Positions 26,846-36,220 of a stretch of 64,000 bases of DNA are shown here, piece by piece. The translations under genes and the position numbers were made by a program. The stretch covers positions 5,913,001 through 5,977,000 of the forward strand of contig NZ_CP159258.1 in assembly GCF_040438925.1 (NCBI RefSeq), in the 5' to 3' direction. Origin of the DNA: Pseudomonas sp. MYb327. Its GTDB lineage: Bacteria > Pseudomonadota > Gammaproteobacteria > Pseudomonadales > Pseudomonadaceae. Each line of letters opens with the position of its first letter. Position 1 is the first letter of the stretch. The notes under the pieces were generated by a model. The model saw only the letters and a list, made by a program, of their open reading frames with translations. It was not told where the DNA came from and ran no database searches.

Positions 26846-27739
26846 TTACAGATTTTTCGCCGAAAAGGTATCGCACTGGCCAACCTGGCCTTGGGCGAAT
26901 CCGGTTTTGAACCAGCGCACCCGTTGCGCCGACGTACCATGGGTAAACGAGTCAGGCACCACGCGACCCTGACCCTGTTGCTGCAAACGATCGTCGCCAA
27001 TGGCATTGGCGGCGTTCAGCGCTTCTTCGATGTCGCCCGGTTCGAGCCAGTTCAGCCGTTGCTGCGCATTATTGGCCCAGACCCCAGCCAGGCAATCAGC
27101 CTGCAACTCCTGACGCACCAGCAAACCACCGTCGCCTTCCATTTGCCGGCCTTGTTGGCGGGCTGTCTGAATTTTCGCGGAAACGCCGAGCAACGTCTGA
27201 ACGTGGTGTCCGACTTCGTGAGCGATCACGTAGGCCTGGGCGAAGTCACCGGCGGCGGCAAAGCGCTGTGACATCTCCTGGAAGAAACTCGTATCCAGGT
27301 AGACCTTCTGGTCCGCCGGGCAATAGAACGGGCCGGTGGCCGACGTCGCCAAGCCGCAAGCCGAATTCACGCGGTTGCTGAACAACACCAGGGTCGGGTC
27401 TTTGTATTGTTTGCCGGCCTGCTGGAAAATCTGCCGCCAGGTGTCTTCGGTATCGCCGAGGATCGAACGCACGAATTCGGCCCCTTCATCATTGGCCGGT
27501 GGTGCCTTGCGGGTCTGGTTGGTGGCGGGCGCCGACTGCTCGCTCATCTGGCCCGTCAACTGACCGAGGATCTGCAGCGGGTCCTGGCCGGTGATCCAGC
27601 CGATCCCGACAATCAGGATGATCGCGGTCAGGCTCAGGCCTTTGCCGCCACCAAAACGCATCCCGCCGCCACCGCCGCCAACATCATCGCCACGGGCGTC
27701 GACCACGTTGTCGCTGCGTCGGCCTTTTTTCCATAGCAT
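26846..27739 (-). CDS. ypfJ: Neutral zinc metallopeptidase YpfJ
   Basis: Membrane-anchored peptidase-like protein of 297 residues. A Gly-rich N-terminus (RFGGGKG) and one transmembrane helix (about 35-50) are followed by a linker and the zincin domain with VIAHEVGHHVQTLLG (HExxH) and a later Glu in ELQADCLAG. The C-terminus has the family's FTHGTSAQRVRWFKTGF. Start ATG 27737-27739 has GAGGA 7 nt upstream; a longer frame is a chance extension. Proteolytic activity is inferred from the motif. Confidence 0.9.
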   Translation of the reverse strand: MLWKKGRRSDNVVDARGDDVGGGGGGMRFGGGKGLSLTAIILIVGIGWITGQDPLQILGQLTGQMSEQSAPATNQTRKAPPANDEGAEFVRSILGDTEDTWRQIFQQAGKQYKDPTLVLFSNRVNSACGLATSATGPFYCPADQKVYLDTSFFQEMSQRFAAAGDFAQAYVIAHEVGHHVQTLLGVSAKIQTARQQGRQMEGDGGLLVRQELQADCLAGVWANNAQQRLNWLEPGDIEEALNAANAIGDDRLQQQGQGRVVPDSFTHGTSAQRVRWFKTGFAQGQVGQCDTFSAKNL

Positions 27740-27933
27740 GTGGGAATCCTCAGGTTGTCCGTGCGATGAGTGTTGCTGCCAAGTGGGAGCGGCGCCAGTC
27801 CGGTCGTCCGGCTTTTCCTGCGCATGCTGTTGTTCCCGACAACCCCTGACGGAGTGCCGAGAACGATTCAGGCTTGTATTGAACACGGATTCCCCATCGA
27901 ATTCCGTCGCACGATGGGTTTTTATACGGGGCC

Positions 27934-28767
27934 TTACTTGTCGAACGCGTCCCACACAGGCGCAAAGTCCGGGCTGACCTGACGCTCGCGCTTGGACAGG
28001 TTGGCAATCATTGCACGATCATCGTCATCCAGTTGCACTTGCAGCGCCGCCAGGTTGGCCAACTGATTGGCCTCGCTGCTGGCCTTGGGAATGGCAGCCA
28101 CGTTTGGCTGATCCAGCAGCCATTTGAGTGCGACCTGGGTCGGCAGCACGCCGTGTTTGGCGGCGATCTGCAGGATTTCCGGGACATCCGAAACCTTGTT
28201 GCGTGCCAGCGGCGTGTAGGCCGTCAGCGCCAGATCGTGTTGACGGGCGTAATCGAGCAAGGCGTTTTGTCCGAGCAGTACGTGGTATTCGACCTGAATG
28301 GCTGACAGCGGCGCGCCCAGTTCTTCGACGACTTTGCGCAACAGTGGCAGTGGAAAATTCGCCACGCCAATGTTGCGCGCCAGGCCTTGCTCCTTGAATG
28401 ACACCAGGGTTTCGATGGTCTTCGGCAGGTCCCAGTCGGTGGTCGGCCAATGGATCATGAATAAATCGACGTAATCGCTGCGCAAGGCCTTGAGGCTGCG
28501 GTCCATGGAATGGCGCATGGCGTCAGGGTGCAACTGGTCCCACCAAACCTTGCTGGTGACGTGAATTTGCTCGCGCGGCGTAGGACTGTTCACTAGCGCC
28601 TGACCGACCGCGTCTTCGTTGTTGTAGGCCGCCGCCGTATCGATGTGTCGATAGCCGAGTGCGAGGGCCTGTTCCACGGCGCGTGTGCATTCCTCACCGA
28701 GCATTGGCCAAGTGCCGAGGCCCAGCTTGGGCATGTTCAAACCCTGTGCATTAACGATGTGCTGCAT
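27934..28767 (-). CDS. Aldo/keto reductase (DkgB-like)
   Basis: NADPH-dependent reductase of 277 residues. AKR signatures are LGLGTWPM, GYRHIDTAAAYNNEDAVG with the catalytic Asp/Tyr, VTSKVWWDQLHP with Lys, LFMIHWP with His, and a C-terminal AIPKASSEANQLANL cofactor site. Met 28765-28767 has a perfect AAGGAG 7 nt upstream, preferred over a Met six codons earlier. The start overlaps the end of the flavoprotein gene by 17 bp, so both belong to the IclR-adjacent operon and may act on the same sugar or keto-acid pathway. Confidence 0.9.
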   Translation of the reverse strand: MQHIVNAQGLNMPKLGLGTWPMLGEECTRAVEQALALGYRHIDTAAAYNNEDAVGQALVNSPTPREQIHVTSKVWWDQLHPDAMRHSMDRSLKALRSDYVDLFMIHWPTTDWDLPKTIETLVSFKEQGLARNIGVANFPLPLLRKVVEELGAPLSAIQVEYHVLLGQNALLDYARQHDLALTAYTPLARNKVSDVPEILQIAAKHGVLPTQVALKWLLDQPNVAAIPKASSEANQLANLAALQVQLDDDDRAMIANLSKRERQVSPDFAPVWDAFDK

Positions 28768-30499
28768 GGTCGATCTCCTTTTCATAAGCGCTGATACCGG
28801 CGATATGGCGCGCGGCGATGAAGCCGAAGGTCAGCGCCGGGCCGATGTTGATGCCGCCGGCGGGGTAGTGCCCGCCCATGATGCTGGCCATATCGCCGCC
28901 CGCCGCGTACAGCCCGGCGATGGCCTGGCCGGTTTCGTCGAGGGCTTGGGCGTGCGCGTTGACCTTGAGACCGGCGAAGGTGCCGAAGCAGCCGGGCTGG
29001 ACCTTCACGGCATAGAACGGACCGTGTTCGATGGGCGCGACGCAGGGGTTGGGGTGCTGTAACGCGTCACCTTGTTTGCGGTTGTAAGGCGTCGAGCCGC
29101 GACCGAACTGTGGATCTTCGCCGTGGCTGGCGTGGCGGTTGTAGTCCGCCACGGTGGTGCGCAAGCCGATGGGGTTGATGCCGCAGACCGACGCCAGTTC
29201 CTCGAGGGTATTGCCGGTTTTCAGATACCCGCTGCGGATAAAGGACGACACCGGGAGCGGAAACGGCCGAGAGATGCCCAGGCCATAACGACGCTGAAAC
29301 CCATGGCTGCAAATCAGCCACGAGGCGACTTCTTCCCCCGGCGGGGCGGCGGCGACCATGGCCGTGACGTAGTCGTAGTAGCCGTTGGCTTCGTTGACGA
29401 AACGCTGGCCGTTGCTCAATACGCCGATGATCCCTGGCTTGCCGCGTTCGATAATGTGCGGGAAATGGCCCGTGCTGCCGTCGCTGTGTGGTACCTGCGA
29501 AACCGGCGCCCAAGCGACTGGGGACGCCAGGTCGGTATTCACTTGGGCGCCTGCGCTTTCTCCCAACCGCAGCCCGTCGCCGGACACCGCCAGCGGCGGC
29601 AAGGCGAGATGTTCGTTGCCGGTGGGCGTGCGCGGGAACAAGGCTTTGCGCCGCTCGATGTCATTGGCGAAACCGCCAGCCGCGAGCACCACGGCTTTAC
29701 GCGACTTAATGCTCACCGGCCCTTTGGCGGTGTTGACCACCGCGCCGCACACCTGATTGTTCTCGCGCAGTAGTTCGGTGACCGGCGCCGATTCCCAGAG
29801 CAATACACCAAGGTCTTCGGCGGATTTCGCCAACCGTGCCACCAGCGCAACACCGTTGACCAAGTGCATCGCCCGACCATGGATGGCAAGGTCGAGCAGG
29901 TGGCGAGTGAAACGCCGGGTGACGTGCCAGGCCGCCGACAGTGAACGTGTCAGGTTGAGAAATGCGGTGAGGTCCGCGCCCGCCATGATCGGCATGCCCA
30001 TGAAAGACGTTTCCCGCATGGTTTTGCGAAGACGCTTAAGCAATTTGCCGACTTTTCGCCCGTCGTAGGGCGCGGCGATCACCGAGCGTCCACCGGTGCC
30101 AGCGCCGGGCGTGTCGCCATGTATATCGGCAATGGCGTTGCCGTCGGCGAATTGCAGCGACGTGTATTCCTCGAAGAACGCAACCATTTGCGGGCCGGCT
30201 TCGAGGAAGGCGTCGATCATCGCCGGGTCATAGTGCTCGCCCAATTCGTGTTTCAGATAAGTGCGCGGCAGTTCCACGTCCTCGACGATGCCGGCGCGAC
30301 GAGCCAACGGGTTGCAGGGCACCCAGGCCCAACCACCGGACCAGGCGGTTGCACCGCCAAACACCGGGTCCTTTTCTACAACGATGACTTTCAAGCCATG
30401 CCACGCCGCGGTAACCGCTGCGGACAGCCCGGCCGCACCGGAGCCGACGATCAGCACATCGCAATCGACGTCGGGGAGAAGGTGCGGTTCGGCAGACAT
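28751..30499 (-). CDS. FAD-dependent oxidoreductase (fumarate reductase/3-ketosteroid dehydrogenase-like)
   Basis: Flavoprotein of 582 residues. The N-terminal FAD site VLIVGSGAAGLSAAV (about 14-28) is followed by GGATAWSGGWAWVP, the NTAKGPVSIKSRKAVVLAAGGF strand and a C-terminal FAD motif GLYAAGGDMASIMGGHYPAG. This architecture is shared by fumarate reductase flavoproteins and delta-1-ketosteroid dehydrogenases. The substrate is not evident. Genes around it (aldo/keto reductase, Gfo/Idh dehydrogenase, TIM-barrel isomerase) point to oxidation of a carbohydrate-like or cyclitol-like compound rather than a steroid (inference). Divergent from the IclR gene with an operator between. Confidence 0.82.
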   Translation of the reverse strand: MSAEPHLLPDVDCDVLIVGSGAAGLSAAVTAAWHGLKVIVVEKDPVFGGATAWSGGWAWVPCNPLARRAGIVEDVELPRTYLKHELGEHYDPAMIDAFLEAGPQMVAFFEEYTSLQFADGNAIADIHGDTPGAGTGGRSVIAAPYDGRKVGKLLKRLRKTMRETSFMGMPIMAGADLTAFLNLTRSLSAAWHVTRRFTRHLLDLAIHGRAMHLVNGVALVARLAKSAEDLGVLLWESAPVTELLRENNQVCGAVVNTAKGPVSIKSRKAVVLAAGGFANDIERRKALFPRTPTGNEHLALPPLAVSGDGLRLGESAGAQVNTDLASPVAWAPVSQVPHSDGSTGHFPHIIERGKPGIIGVLSNGQRFVNEANGYYDYVTAMVAAAPPGEEVASWLICSHGFQRRYGLGISRPFPLPVSSFIRSGYLKTGNTLEELASVCGINPIGLRTTVADYNRHASHGEDPQFGRGSTPYNRKQGDALQHPNPCVAPIEHGPFYAVKVQPGCFGTFAGLKVNAHAQALDETGQAIAGLYAAGGDMASIMGGHYPAGGINIGPALTFGFIAARHIAGISAYEKEIDHAAHR

Positions 30500-30523
30500 G
30501 GTATGAGCTCCAGCGGATTATTG

Positions 30524-30544
30524 TTTTGGAATCGGGTTCCAAAA
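30524..30544. promoter_or_regulatory. Probable IclR operator upstream of the flavoprotein operon
   Basis: Perfect inverted repeat TTTTGGAA-N5-TTCCAAAA, 25 bp before the flavoprotein start and 131 bp before iclR. A related sequence lies upstream of the Gfo/Idh gene at 31544-31564 (15 of 21 positions identical). Confidence 0.65.
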
Positions 30545-30674
30545 AATATAAGAGTCTGTCTTTGCCGGGCAAGCTTGAGCCGAATAAAACGGGCGGTTAT
30601 CGGACATTCAGTTCCAGATTTCGCATTCGTGCGGTTGTCTTCTAGAATCGACAAAATTTTGCGGAAACCTCCCC

Positions 30675-31451
30675 ATGGCCGGCAGTCAGATCGAACGTGT
30701 TTTCAGTGTGCTTGAAAGCCTCACCAGCGACCCGCGTGGCCTGCCGATGCAGGCCTTGGCGGAGCAACTGGACATCCCTAAAAGCGCAACCCACCGGCTG
30801 CTCGCCGAGCTGATCCGGCTGGGTTATGTGCGGCAGAATCCGGAGAACCTGCGTTACCACTTGTCGACCAAACTGGTGGCGATGGGGTTCCGTTATCTGT
30901 CGAGTAGCGGCGCCGATATCGTGCAGCCGGTGCTCGATCGCCTGGCTCAGGAGACCGGCGAATTGGTGCGTCTCGGAGTGATCGAAGGCGAGAGGCAGAC
31001 GTGGATCGCCAAGTCCCAGGGTGCCCGATCCGGCCTGCGTTACGACCCGGACATGGGCCGCGATGCGCCATTGTTCTATACCGCTTCGGGCCATGCGTGG
31101 CTGGCGTGCATGAGCGATGCCGAGGCCTTGTCGCTGGTCGAGCGCCAAGCGGCGGACCGGCCGCTGGAGCTGGGACCGAATGCGCCGCGTTCCAATATTG
31201 AGCTGCTTGAACGCCTGCGCCTGGCACGGGAGCAGGGTTACGCCTGTGTTGAGGAAAGCTCGGCGGTGGGTACTTCGGCCATTGCCGCAGTGGTGCGCCA
31301 TCCAGGGGATGGGCGGGTGATCGGCGTGCTCAGCATCGCCGGGCCGAGTGCGCGGATGCCGGGGGCGAGGCTGCATGAATTGGCGCCGTTGTTGTTGGCG
31401 TTTACGGATGAATTGTCGGCGGCGAGTCTGGCTTCAGAGCTATTCAGCTGA
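30675..31451 (+). CDS. IclR family transcriptional regulator
   Basis: Regulator of 258 residues. The N-terminal winged helix (about 5-65: RVFSVLESLTSDPRGLPMQALAEQL, PKSATHRLLAELIRLGYV) is followed by the IclR effector domain (about 80-250) with ATASGHAWLA-like TASGHAWLACM and SSAVGTSAIAAVV. It sits between two catabolic arms and is the likely local regulator of both through the shared inverted repeat. The effector is unknown. Confidence 0.9.
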   Translation: MAGSQIERVFSVLESLTSDPRGLPMQALAEQLDIPKSATHRLLAELIRLGYVRQNPENLRYHLSTKLVAMGFRYLSSSGADIVQPVLDRLAQETGELVRLGVIEGERQTWIAKSQGARSGLRYDPDMGRDAPLFYTASGHAWLACMSDAEALSLVERQAADRPLELGPNAPRSNIELLERLRLAREQGYACVEESSAVGTSAIAAVVRHPGDGRVIGVLSIAGPSARMPGARLHELAPLLLAFTDELSAASLASELFS

Positions 31452-31543
31452 GGCCTGCATAAAAGCCCGCTCCTAGAGTAGATTTTCATTTGCCTACGAA
31501 GCTGTGCGCTGTTCGAACAGTTTCAGTCCATGCTTGTGTAAGA

Positions 31544-31585
31544 ATCTGGAACCAGGTTCTAAATTATTGGAATTCACCCTTCCAA
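31544..31585. promoter_or_regulatory. Probable IclR operator(s) upstream of the Gfo/Idh operon
   Basis: TCTGGAACCAGGTTCTAAA (31545-31563) is an imperfect copy of the inverted repeat found before the flavoprotein gene. A second dyad, TTGGAA-N7-TTCCAA (31567-31585), follows directly. Both end 25 bp or more before the ATG. Confidence 0.55.
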
Positions 31586-31609
31586 CAATAACCACAAGAG
31601 GACCGCGAC

Positions 31610-32665
31610 ATGAATTCGCCCCTTCACATCGCCCTGATCGGTGCCGGCAACATGGGTCAGCAGCATTACCAGCATTTGAAAACCCTGACCGAAGCAGCCC
31701 TGTGCGCAGTGGCCGATCCCGGGCCGCAAGCGGCTGCTCTTGCGGCCGAATGGGGTGTGGCGTATTTCGCCGATCACCGTCAGATGTTGCAGCAGGCGAG
31801 GCCGGATGCGGTCATCGTTGCCAATCCGAACACGCTGCACGTCAGCACCGCCCTCGATTGCCTCGCGGCGGGCGTGCCGGTGCTGCTGGAAAAACCGGTG
31901 GGCGTGCACATAGATGAAGTCCGCGAGTTGGTGGCGGCTTCGAAGGCCACGGGTGTGCCCGTGCTGGTGGGCCATCACCGTCGGCACAATCCCTTGATCG
32001 TCCGCGCCCATGAACTTGTCCACAGCGGCGCCCTGGGCCGATTGACCACGGTCACGGCGCTCTGGCAGTTGCGCAAGCCCGACAGCTATTTCGAGATTCC
32101 CTGGCGTCGCGAGGCCGGTGCGGGAATGTTGCTGACCAATCTCATCCACGACCTCGATCTGCTGCGGCATTTGTGCGGCGAAGTGCGTCAGGTCCAGGCC
32201 ATCACCAGCAATGCGATTCGCGGGTTCGCCAATGAAGATTGCGCCGCGGTGTTGCTGCAATTCGACAACGGCGCGCTGGGCAGTCTGACCGGTTCCGATG
32301 CGGTGGCGGCACCCTGGAGTTGGGAGTTGGACTCAGGGGAAAACCCGGTGTATCCGCGTCAGGCTGATCAGCCTTGCTACTTGCTGGCCGGGACGGGCGG
32401 GGCACTGAGCATTCCGCAACTCAAGCGCTGGCAGTACACGGAAGCCGACGGTGGCTGGCATGAGTCGTTGGTGCAGACGGAAGAAACGTTCAGTGCCGAT
32501 GAAGCCTTGCGTTTGCAATTGCAGCACTTCGTGCGCGTCGCGCGCCGGCAAGTCGAACCCTTGGTGAGCGTCGCCGATGCCGCCCGCACACTGGCGTTGA
32601 TCGAAGCCATCCGCGAGGCCGCCGAAACCGGCCGCGCTTGCGCACCATCCTTGATCGAGGGCTAA
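31610..32665 (+). CDS. Gfo/Idh/MocA family oxidoreductase
   Basis: NAD(P)-dependent dehydrogenase of 351 residues. Rossmann motif ALIGAGNMGQQHY (about 8-20), the EKPVGVH motif with catalytic Lys (VPVLLEKPVG), and the substrate-side GHHRRHNP and LTNLIHDLDLLRHL (Asp/His) are present. Family members oxidise sugars and cyclitols such as myo-inositol. AGAGGA precedes the ATG. It ends 2 bp before the TIM-barrel gene starts. Confidence 0.88.
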   Translation: MNSPLHIALIGAGNMGQQHYQHLKTLTEAALCAVADPGPQAAALAAEWGVAYFADHRQMLQQARPDAVIVANPNTLHVSTALDCLAAGVPVLLEKPVGVHIDEVRELVAASKATGVPVLVGHHRRHNPLIVRAHELVHSGALGRLTTVTALWQLRKPDSYFEIPWRREAGAGMLLTNLIHDLDLLRHLCGEVRQVQAITSNAIRGFANEDCAAVLLQFDNGALGSLTGSDAVAAPWSWELDSGENPVYPRQADQPCYLLAGTGGALSIPQLKRWQYTEADGGWHESLVQTEETFSADEALRLQLQHFVRVARRQVEPLVSVADAARTLALIEAIREAAETGRACAPSLIEG

Positions 32666-32667
32666 CC

Positions 32668-33483
32668 ATGAGCGAACGAATCTTTTCCCTGGCCAGCCTG
32701 ACCGTGCTGGAGCTTTCACCCCCCAACATGGTCGAAGTCGCGGCGCGGGCCGGTTACAGCCATGTCGGTTTGCGCCTGGTGCCGGCGACACCGGAGGAAC
32801 ACCATTTTGCGTTGGTGGCCGATGGCGAATTGCGCCGTCAGACTTTGGCGCGACTGCGTGATACCGGCGTTCGCGTGCTGGATGTTGAAATCCTGCGGCT
32901 GAAACCGGAAACCGTTGTCGCCGACTTCGAGAACATTCTGGCTGTCGGCGCGGAATTCGGTGCCACTGAATTGCTGGTGGCCGGTAACGATTCTGACGAA
33001 CAGCGCATGACGGAAAATTTTGCCGCGCTCTGTGATCTGGCGGCGCCTTACGGGTTGCATCCGCATCTAGAGTTCATGCCCTGGACTGATGCGCGCAATC
33101 TTGTGCAAGCCGAGCGCATCGTCGAAAACGCCGGGCGCGAAAATGGTGCGGTGCTGGTGGACGCGTTCCACTTTGATCGCTCGGGTTCACGGCTGGAAGA
33201 TCTGGTCAGGGTTGCCCCTTCACGGTTACGGTATGCGCAGTTGTGTGATGTCGCCGGGCCGAAGCCTGCGGACATGGCCGAGATCTTGCGTCAGGCCCGT
33301 AACGAGCGACGTTTTCCGGGTGACGGTGATTGTGATCTGGCAGGACTGTTGCGCGGTTTGCCGGCTAACATTCCATTGAGCCTGGAGATTCCCACCATAC
33401 GACTGCTGGAGCAGGGCGTGAGCGGGTTGGATCGGGCGCAGATGGCGTTGGATAAAACCCGGGAATTGTTGGCGCGGCTTTGA
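32668..33483 (+). CDS. TIM-barrel sugar phosphate isomerase/epimerase
   Basis: Xylose-isomerase-like TIM barrel of 271 residues. Metal-site style motifs are HLEFMPWTDA (Glu), VLVDAFHFDRSG (Asp/His), LCDVAGPKP and SLEIPTIRL (Glu). Met 32668 has GAGG 8 nt upstream, preferred over a Met ten codons earlier inside the Gfo/Idh gene. IolE/IolH-type or keto-sugar isomerase/dehydratase activity would fit its Gfo/Idh partner, but the substrate is unknown. Confidence 0.86.
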   Translation: MSERIFSLASLTVLELSPPNMVEVAARAGYSHVGLRLVPATPEEHHFALVADGELRRQTLARLRDTGVRVLDVEILRLKPETVVADFENILAVGAEFGATELLVAGNDSDEQRMTENFAALCDLAAPYGLHPHLEFMPWTDARNLVQAERIVENAGRENGAVLVDAFHFDRSGSRLEDLVRVAPSRLRYAQLCDVAGPKPADMAEILRQARNERRFPGDGDCDLAGLLRGLPANIPLSLEIPTIRLLEQGVSGLDRAQMALDKTRELLARL

Positions 33484-33492
33484 CCTGATCTT

Positions 33493-33591
33493 GTGGCGAG
33501 GGAGCTTGCTCCCGTTCGACCGCGAAGTGGTCGCCAATTACGTTGCTTTGGGACTGCTGCGCGGTCCAGCGGGAGCAAGCTCCCTCGCCAC
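33493..33591. repeat. REPIN, GTGGCGAGG family
   Basis: Well-conserved pair GTGGCGAGGGAGCTTGCTCC and GGAGCAAGCTCCCTCGCCAC with a 60-bp spacer, inside the presumed operon between the isomerase and transporter genes. Confidence 0.9.
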
Positions 33592-33616
33592 ATATTGATT
33601 TCACTCAGAGGCTTTC

Positions 33617-34495
33617 ATGACCGTCAGCACCCCGCTTTCCGGCGTCAACAAACCCTTCAAGGGGATCCTGCTGATCGTTGTTGCCACTTTCCTGTTTTCC
33701 AGTCATGACGCGATATCGAAATACCTTTCCGGGTTTTATCCGATCGTCATGGTGGTGTGGGCGCGTTATGTGGTTCACACCTTGTTGATGGCGGGGATTT
33801 TCCTGCCGCAATCCGGGCTGCGGGTGTTGCGGACCAAGCGGCCATTGCTGCAACTGATCCGGGCGTTATGCCTGTTGGGCACCAGCCTTTTTTTCACCAC
33901 CGGATTGATGTACATCCCGCTGGCGGAGGCGACGTCGGTCAACTTCCTGGCACCGGTGCTGGTCACGGCACTGTCAGTGCCGCTGCTTAAAGAACGAGTG
34001 ACGCGAGGGCAATGGCTGGCGGTGATTTTCGGTTTTATCGGCGTGCTGATCATCGTCCATCCCGGTGGAGATTTGTTCACGCCAGCAGTGTTGCTGCCAT
34101 TCTGCTCGGCGCTGTTTTTCTGCTTTTACCAACTGTTGACCCGCAAGCTCAGCGAGATCGACAGCCCGACCACCAGCAATTTCTTCGCCGGGCTGTGCAA
34201 TACCTTGGTGATGAGTGCGTTGGTGCCGTTCTTCTGGCAGGTGCCTACCTTGGCGCATGGCGCGTTGATGTTGGCGCTGGGGGCCTGCGGGATGACGGCA
34301 CACCTGTTTCTGACCCAGGCATTTCGCCTGGCGGCGCCGGCCTTGCTGGCGCCTTTCAGTTATTGCCAGATCGTGTTTGCCGGTTTGTTGGGGTGGCTGT
34401 TGTTTTCCCATACGCCGACCCTGACCACCGTCATCGGGATCGCCGTGATTTGCTGCAGTGGCCTGGCGGCGGCGTGGCAACAAAGCCGCCGCTGA
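33617..34495 (+). CDS. EamA (DMT) family transporter
   Basis: Inner-membrane protein of 292 residues with ten hydrophobic helices in two EamA repeats (IVVATFLFSSHDAISKYLSG, YIPLAEATSVNFLAPVLVTA; second half FCFYQLLTRKLSEID, YCQIVFAGLLGWLLF). Same direction as the Gfo/Idh and isomerase genes, so it may move the pathway's substrate or a by-product, though a REPIN separates it from them. Substrate unknown. Confidence 0.84.
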   Translation: MTVSTPLSGVNKPFKGILLIVVATFLFSSHDAISKYLSGFYPIVMVVWARYVVHTLLMAGIFLPQSGLRVLRTKRPLLQLIRALCLLGTSLFFTTGLMYIPLAEATSVNFLAPVLVTALSVPLLKERVTRGQWLAVIFGFIGVLIIVHPGGDLFTPAVLLPFCSALFFCFYQLLTRKLSEIDSPTTSNFFAGLCNTLVMSALVPFFWQVPTLAHGALMLALGACGMTAHLFLTQAFRLAAPALLAPFSYCQIVFAGLLGWLLFSHTPTLTTVIGIAVICCSGLAAAWQQSRR

Positions 34496-34501
34496 GGTCA
34501 C

Positions 34502-36124
34502 TCAGAACCTGAAACGCAGCACCAGGTTTTGCAGGCCTGCGGCCAATTGCGTTAGCTCCTGGCTGGTGGCACTGGTGCGGGTGGAAGCATCGGCGCTTTG
34601 CAGCGACAGGTCACGGATGTTCAGCAGATTCCTGTCCACCTCACGGGCCACGGCGGCTTGCTCTTCCGAAGCGCTGGCGATCACCAGGTTGCGCTCGTGG
34701 ATCTGCTCCATGGCCCGGGTAATTTCCGCCAATGCGAGGCCGGCCTGTTCGGCAATCGACAGGGTTTCGGCGACGCGCTGACTGTTGCCGTGCATCGACA
34801 GCACCACACTCTCGGTATCGCCCTGCACCCGGCCGATCATCTGTTCAATTTCCCGGGTCGATTGCTGGGTGCGATGGGCCAGTGCGCGGACTTCATCGGC
34901 GACCACCGCAAAACCACGCCCGGCTTCCCCGGCCCGGGCAGCTTCGATGGCGGCATTGAGCGCCAGCAGGTTGGTCTGCTCGGCGATGGCGCGAATCACG
35001 TCCAGCACCTTGCCGATTTCCCGGGATTGTTCGGCCAGGGTTTGCACTTGTTGCAGGGCCGTGCCGGCGTCGGCGCTCATGGCCTGGATCGAGTCGAGTG
35101 TTTCGATGACTCGCGCCTGACCCTGACTCGCCTGCTGTGTCGACTGGCGCGTGCTGTCAGACGTCGAGACCGCATTGCGTGCGACTTCTTCCACGGCAAC
35201 CGTCATCTCATTCACCGCAGTGGCGGCTTGTTCGATTTCATTGTGTTGCTGTTGCAGGCGCCCCGAATCCTGATGGGTGCTGTGGTTCATTTGCTCGGCG
35301 GCTGCAGCCAGTTGAGTGGAAGCGTCGCTGATCCGTTGCAGGGTTTCACGCAGGCTGGTCTGCATGATCGACAGGGCGGTGAGCAGGCGCGCGGTTTCGT
35401 CGGCACCATGGCTTTGAATCGGTGTTCCGAGATCGCCAGCGGCGACTTGCTCGGCCACCGCCACGGCCTGGCGGATCGGCAGCACGATGCTGCGAATCAA
35501 CAGCCAGGCGAGGAAAACGGTCAGCAACGACACAGCGATCAAGGCACCGATTACTGTGACCTTTACCTGGTTGTAGAGCGTGTCGGCCTGCTGTGCAGAC
35601 TGGCCGACTTGGTTGGCGGTGAGCGCCACCAGTTCGGCGAACTGGTCACCGGTCTGGGTCGAATAATCCTGGATCTGGCCGTTGAGCAGCACGGTCATTT
35701 CTTCCAGGCGATTGGCCTGCGACAGCGTCTCGTATTGCGCCAGCGCCTGACGGTAACTTCTGACCGTCGCGACGAATTTTTCGTACGGCGCGCGATTGTA
35801 GTCGCCTACGAGCGGGGTGAATTTTTCCAGGGATTGTTCGAGCCAACCCTGAACCTGATGCAGGCGCGTGACGGTGGCGTCGAGCACTGTTGGTTCGCGG
35901 TTCAGCGCCATGCGCAGGCTGAGTACGCGAATGCTCAGCACGTAGTCACGGATTTCACCCAGATAGCGAGTGCTGGGCAGGGAGACGTTCTCGGTGTGCT
36001 GGCCGGTGGCGCGTACTTCGGCGACTTGCTTGAGGGCGAACAAGCCTTGCAGCAGGACCAGCAGGGCGATGAGGCCGAAGCTGATCACGGCGCGTTTGGC
36101 GATGCTCAGGTGACCGGGTGACAT
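34502..36124 (-). CDS. Methyl-accepting chemotaxis protein, possibly PcaY-like
   Basis: Chemoreceptor of 540 residues. Transmembrane helix 1 (about 10-30), an all-helical periplasmic four-helix-bundle sensor (about 35-185), helix 2 (about 188-210), HAMP (about 211-265) and a signalling domain whose hairpin tip reads [20 protein letters not shown]. Position beside quinate/shikimate genes suggests it senses hydroaromatic or aromatic acids, as P. putida PcaY does with a helical-bundle domain; orthology is not proven. Its stop lies 6 bp from the convergent EamA gene. There is no CheR-docking pentapeptide at the C-terminus (ends LRFRF). Confidence 0.85.
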   Translation of the reverse strand: MSPGHLSIAKRAVISFGLIALLVLLQGLFALKQVAEVRATGQHTENVSLPSTRYLGEIRDYVLSIRVLSLRMALNREPTVLDATVTRLHQVQGWLEQSLEKFTPLVGDYNRAPYEKFVATVRSYRQALAQYETLSQANRLEEMTVLLNGQIQDYSTQTGDQFAELVALTANQVGQSAQQADTLYNQVKVTVIGALIAVSLLTVFLAWLLIRSIVLPIRQAVAVAEQVAAGDLGTPIQSHGADETARLLTALSIMQTSLRETLQRISDASTQLAAAAEQMNHSTHQDSGRLQQQHNEIEQAATAVNEMTVAVEEVARNAVSTSDSTRQSTQQASQGQARVIETLDSIQAMSADAGTALQQVQTLAEQSREIGKVLDVIRAIAEQTNLLALNAAIEAARAGEAGRGFAVVADEVRALAHRTQQSTREIEQMIGRVQGDTESVVLSMHGNSQRVAETLSIAEQAGLALAEITRAMEQIHERNLVIASASEEQAAVAREVDRNLLNIRDLSLQSADASTRTSATSQELTQLAAGLQNLVLRFRF

Positions 36125-36177
36125 GGTTGAGTTCCTTGGCGTTGAGCGAAAAGGGTGAGTTCATAAAACGCAGGCAC

Positions 36178-36210
36178 AAAAAAAGCGCAGGCCCGAAACC
36201 GGGCCTGCGC
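36178..36210 (-). terminator. Rho-independent terminator after the MFS gene
   Basis: Stem GCGCAGGCCCG/CGGGCCTGCGC with an AAAC loop (36185-36210). On the minus strand it is followed by seven T (36178-36184 as A on the plus strand). Confidence 0.88.
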
Positions 36211-36220
36211 CGAGGGAACA

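Noticed and set aside
27893..27923. CCCATCG...CGATGGG stem followed by five T on the plus strand
   Set aside because: The neighbouring genes run leftward, so a plus-strand terminator has no transcript to end; the 12-nt loop and 7-bp stem are compatible with chance.
29445..29460. GTTCGATAATGTGCG inside the flavoprotein gene, resembling the PcaR site
   Set aside because: Several mismatches in the right half and located in the middle of a coding region far from any start.
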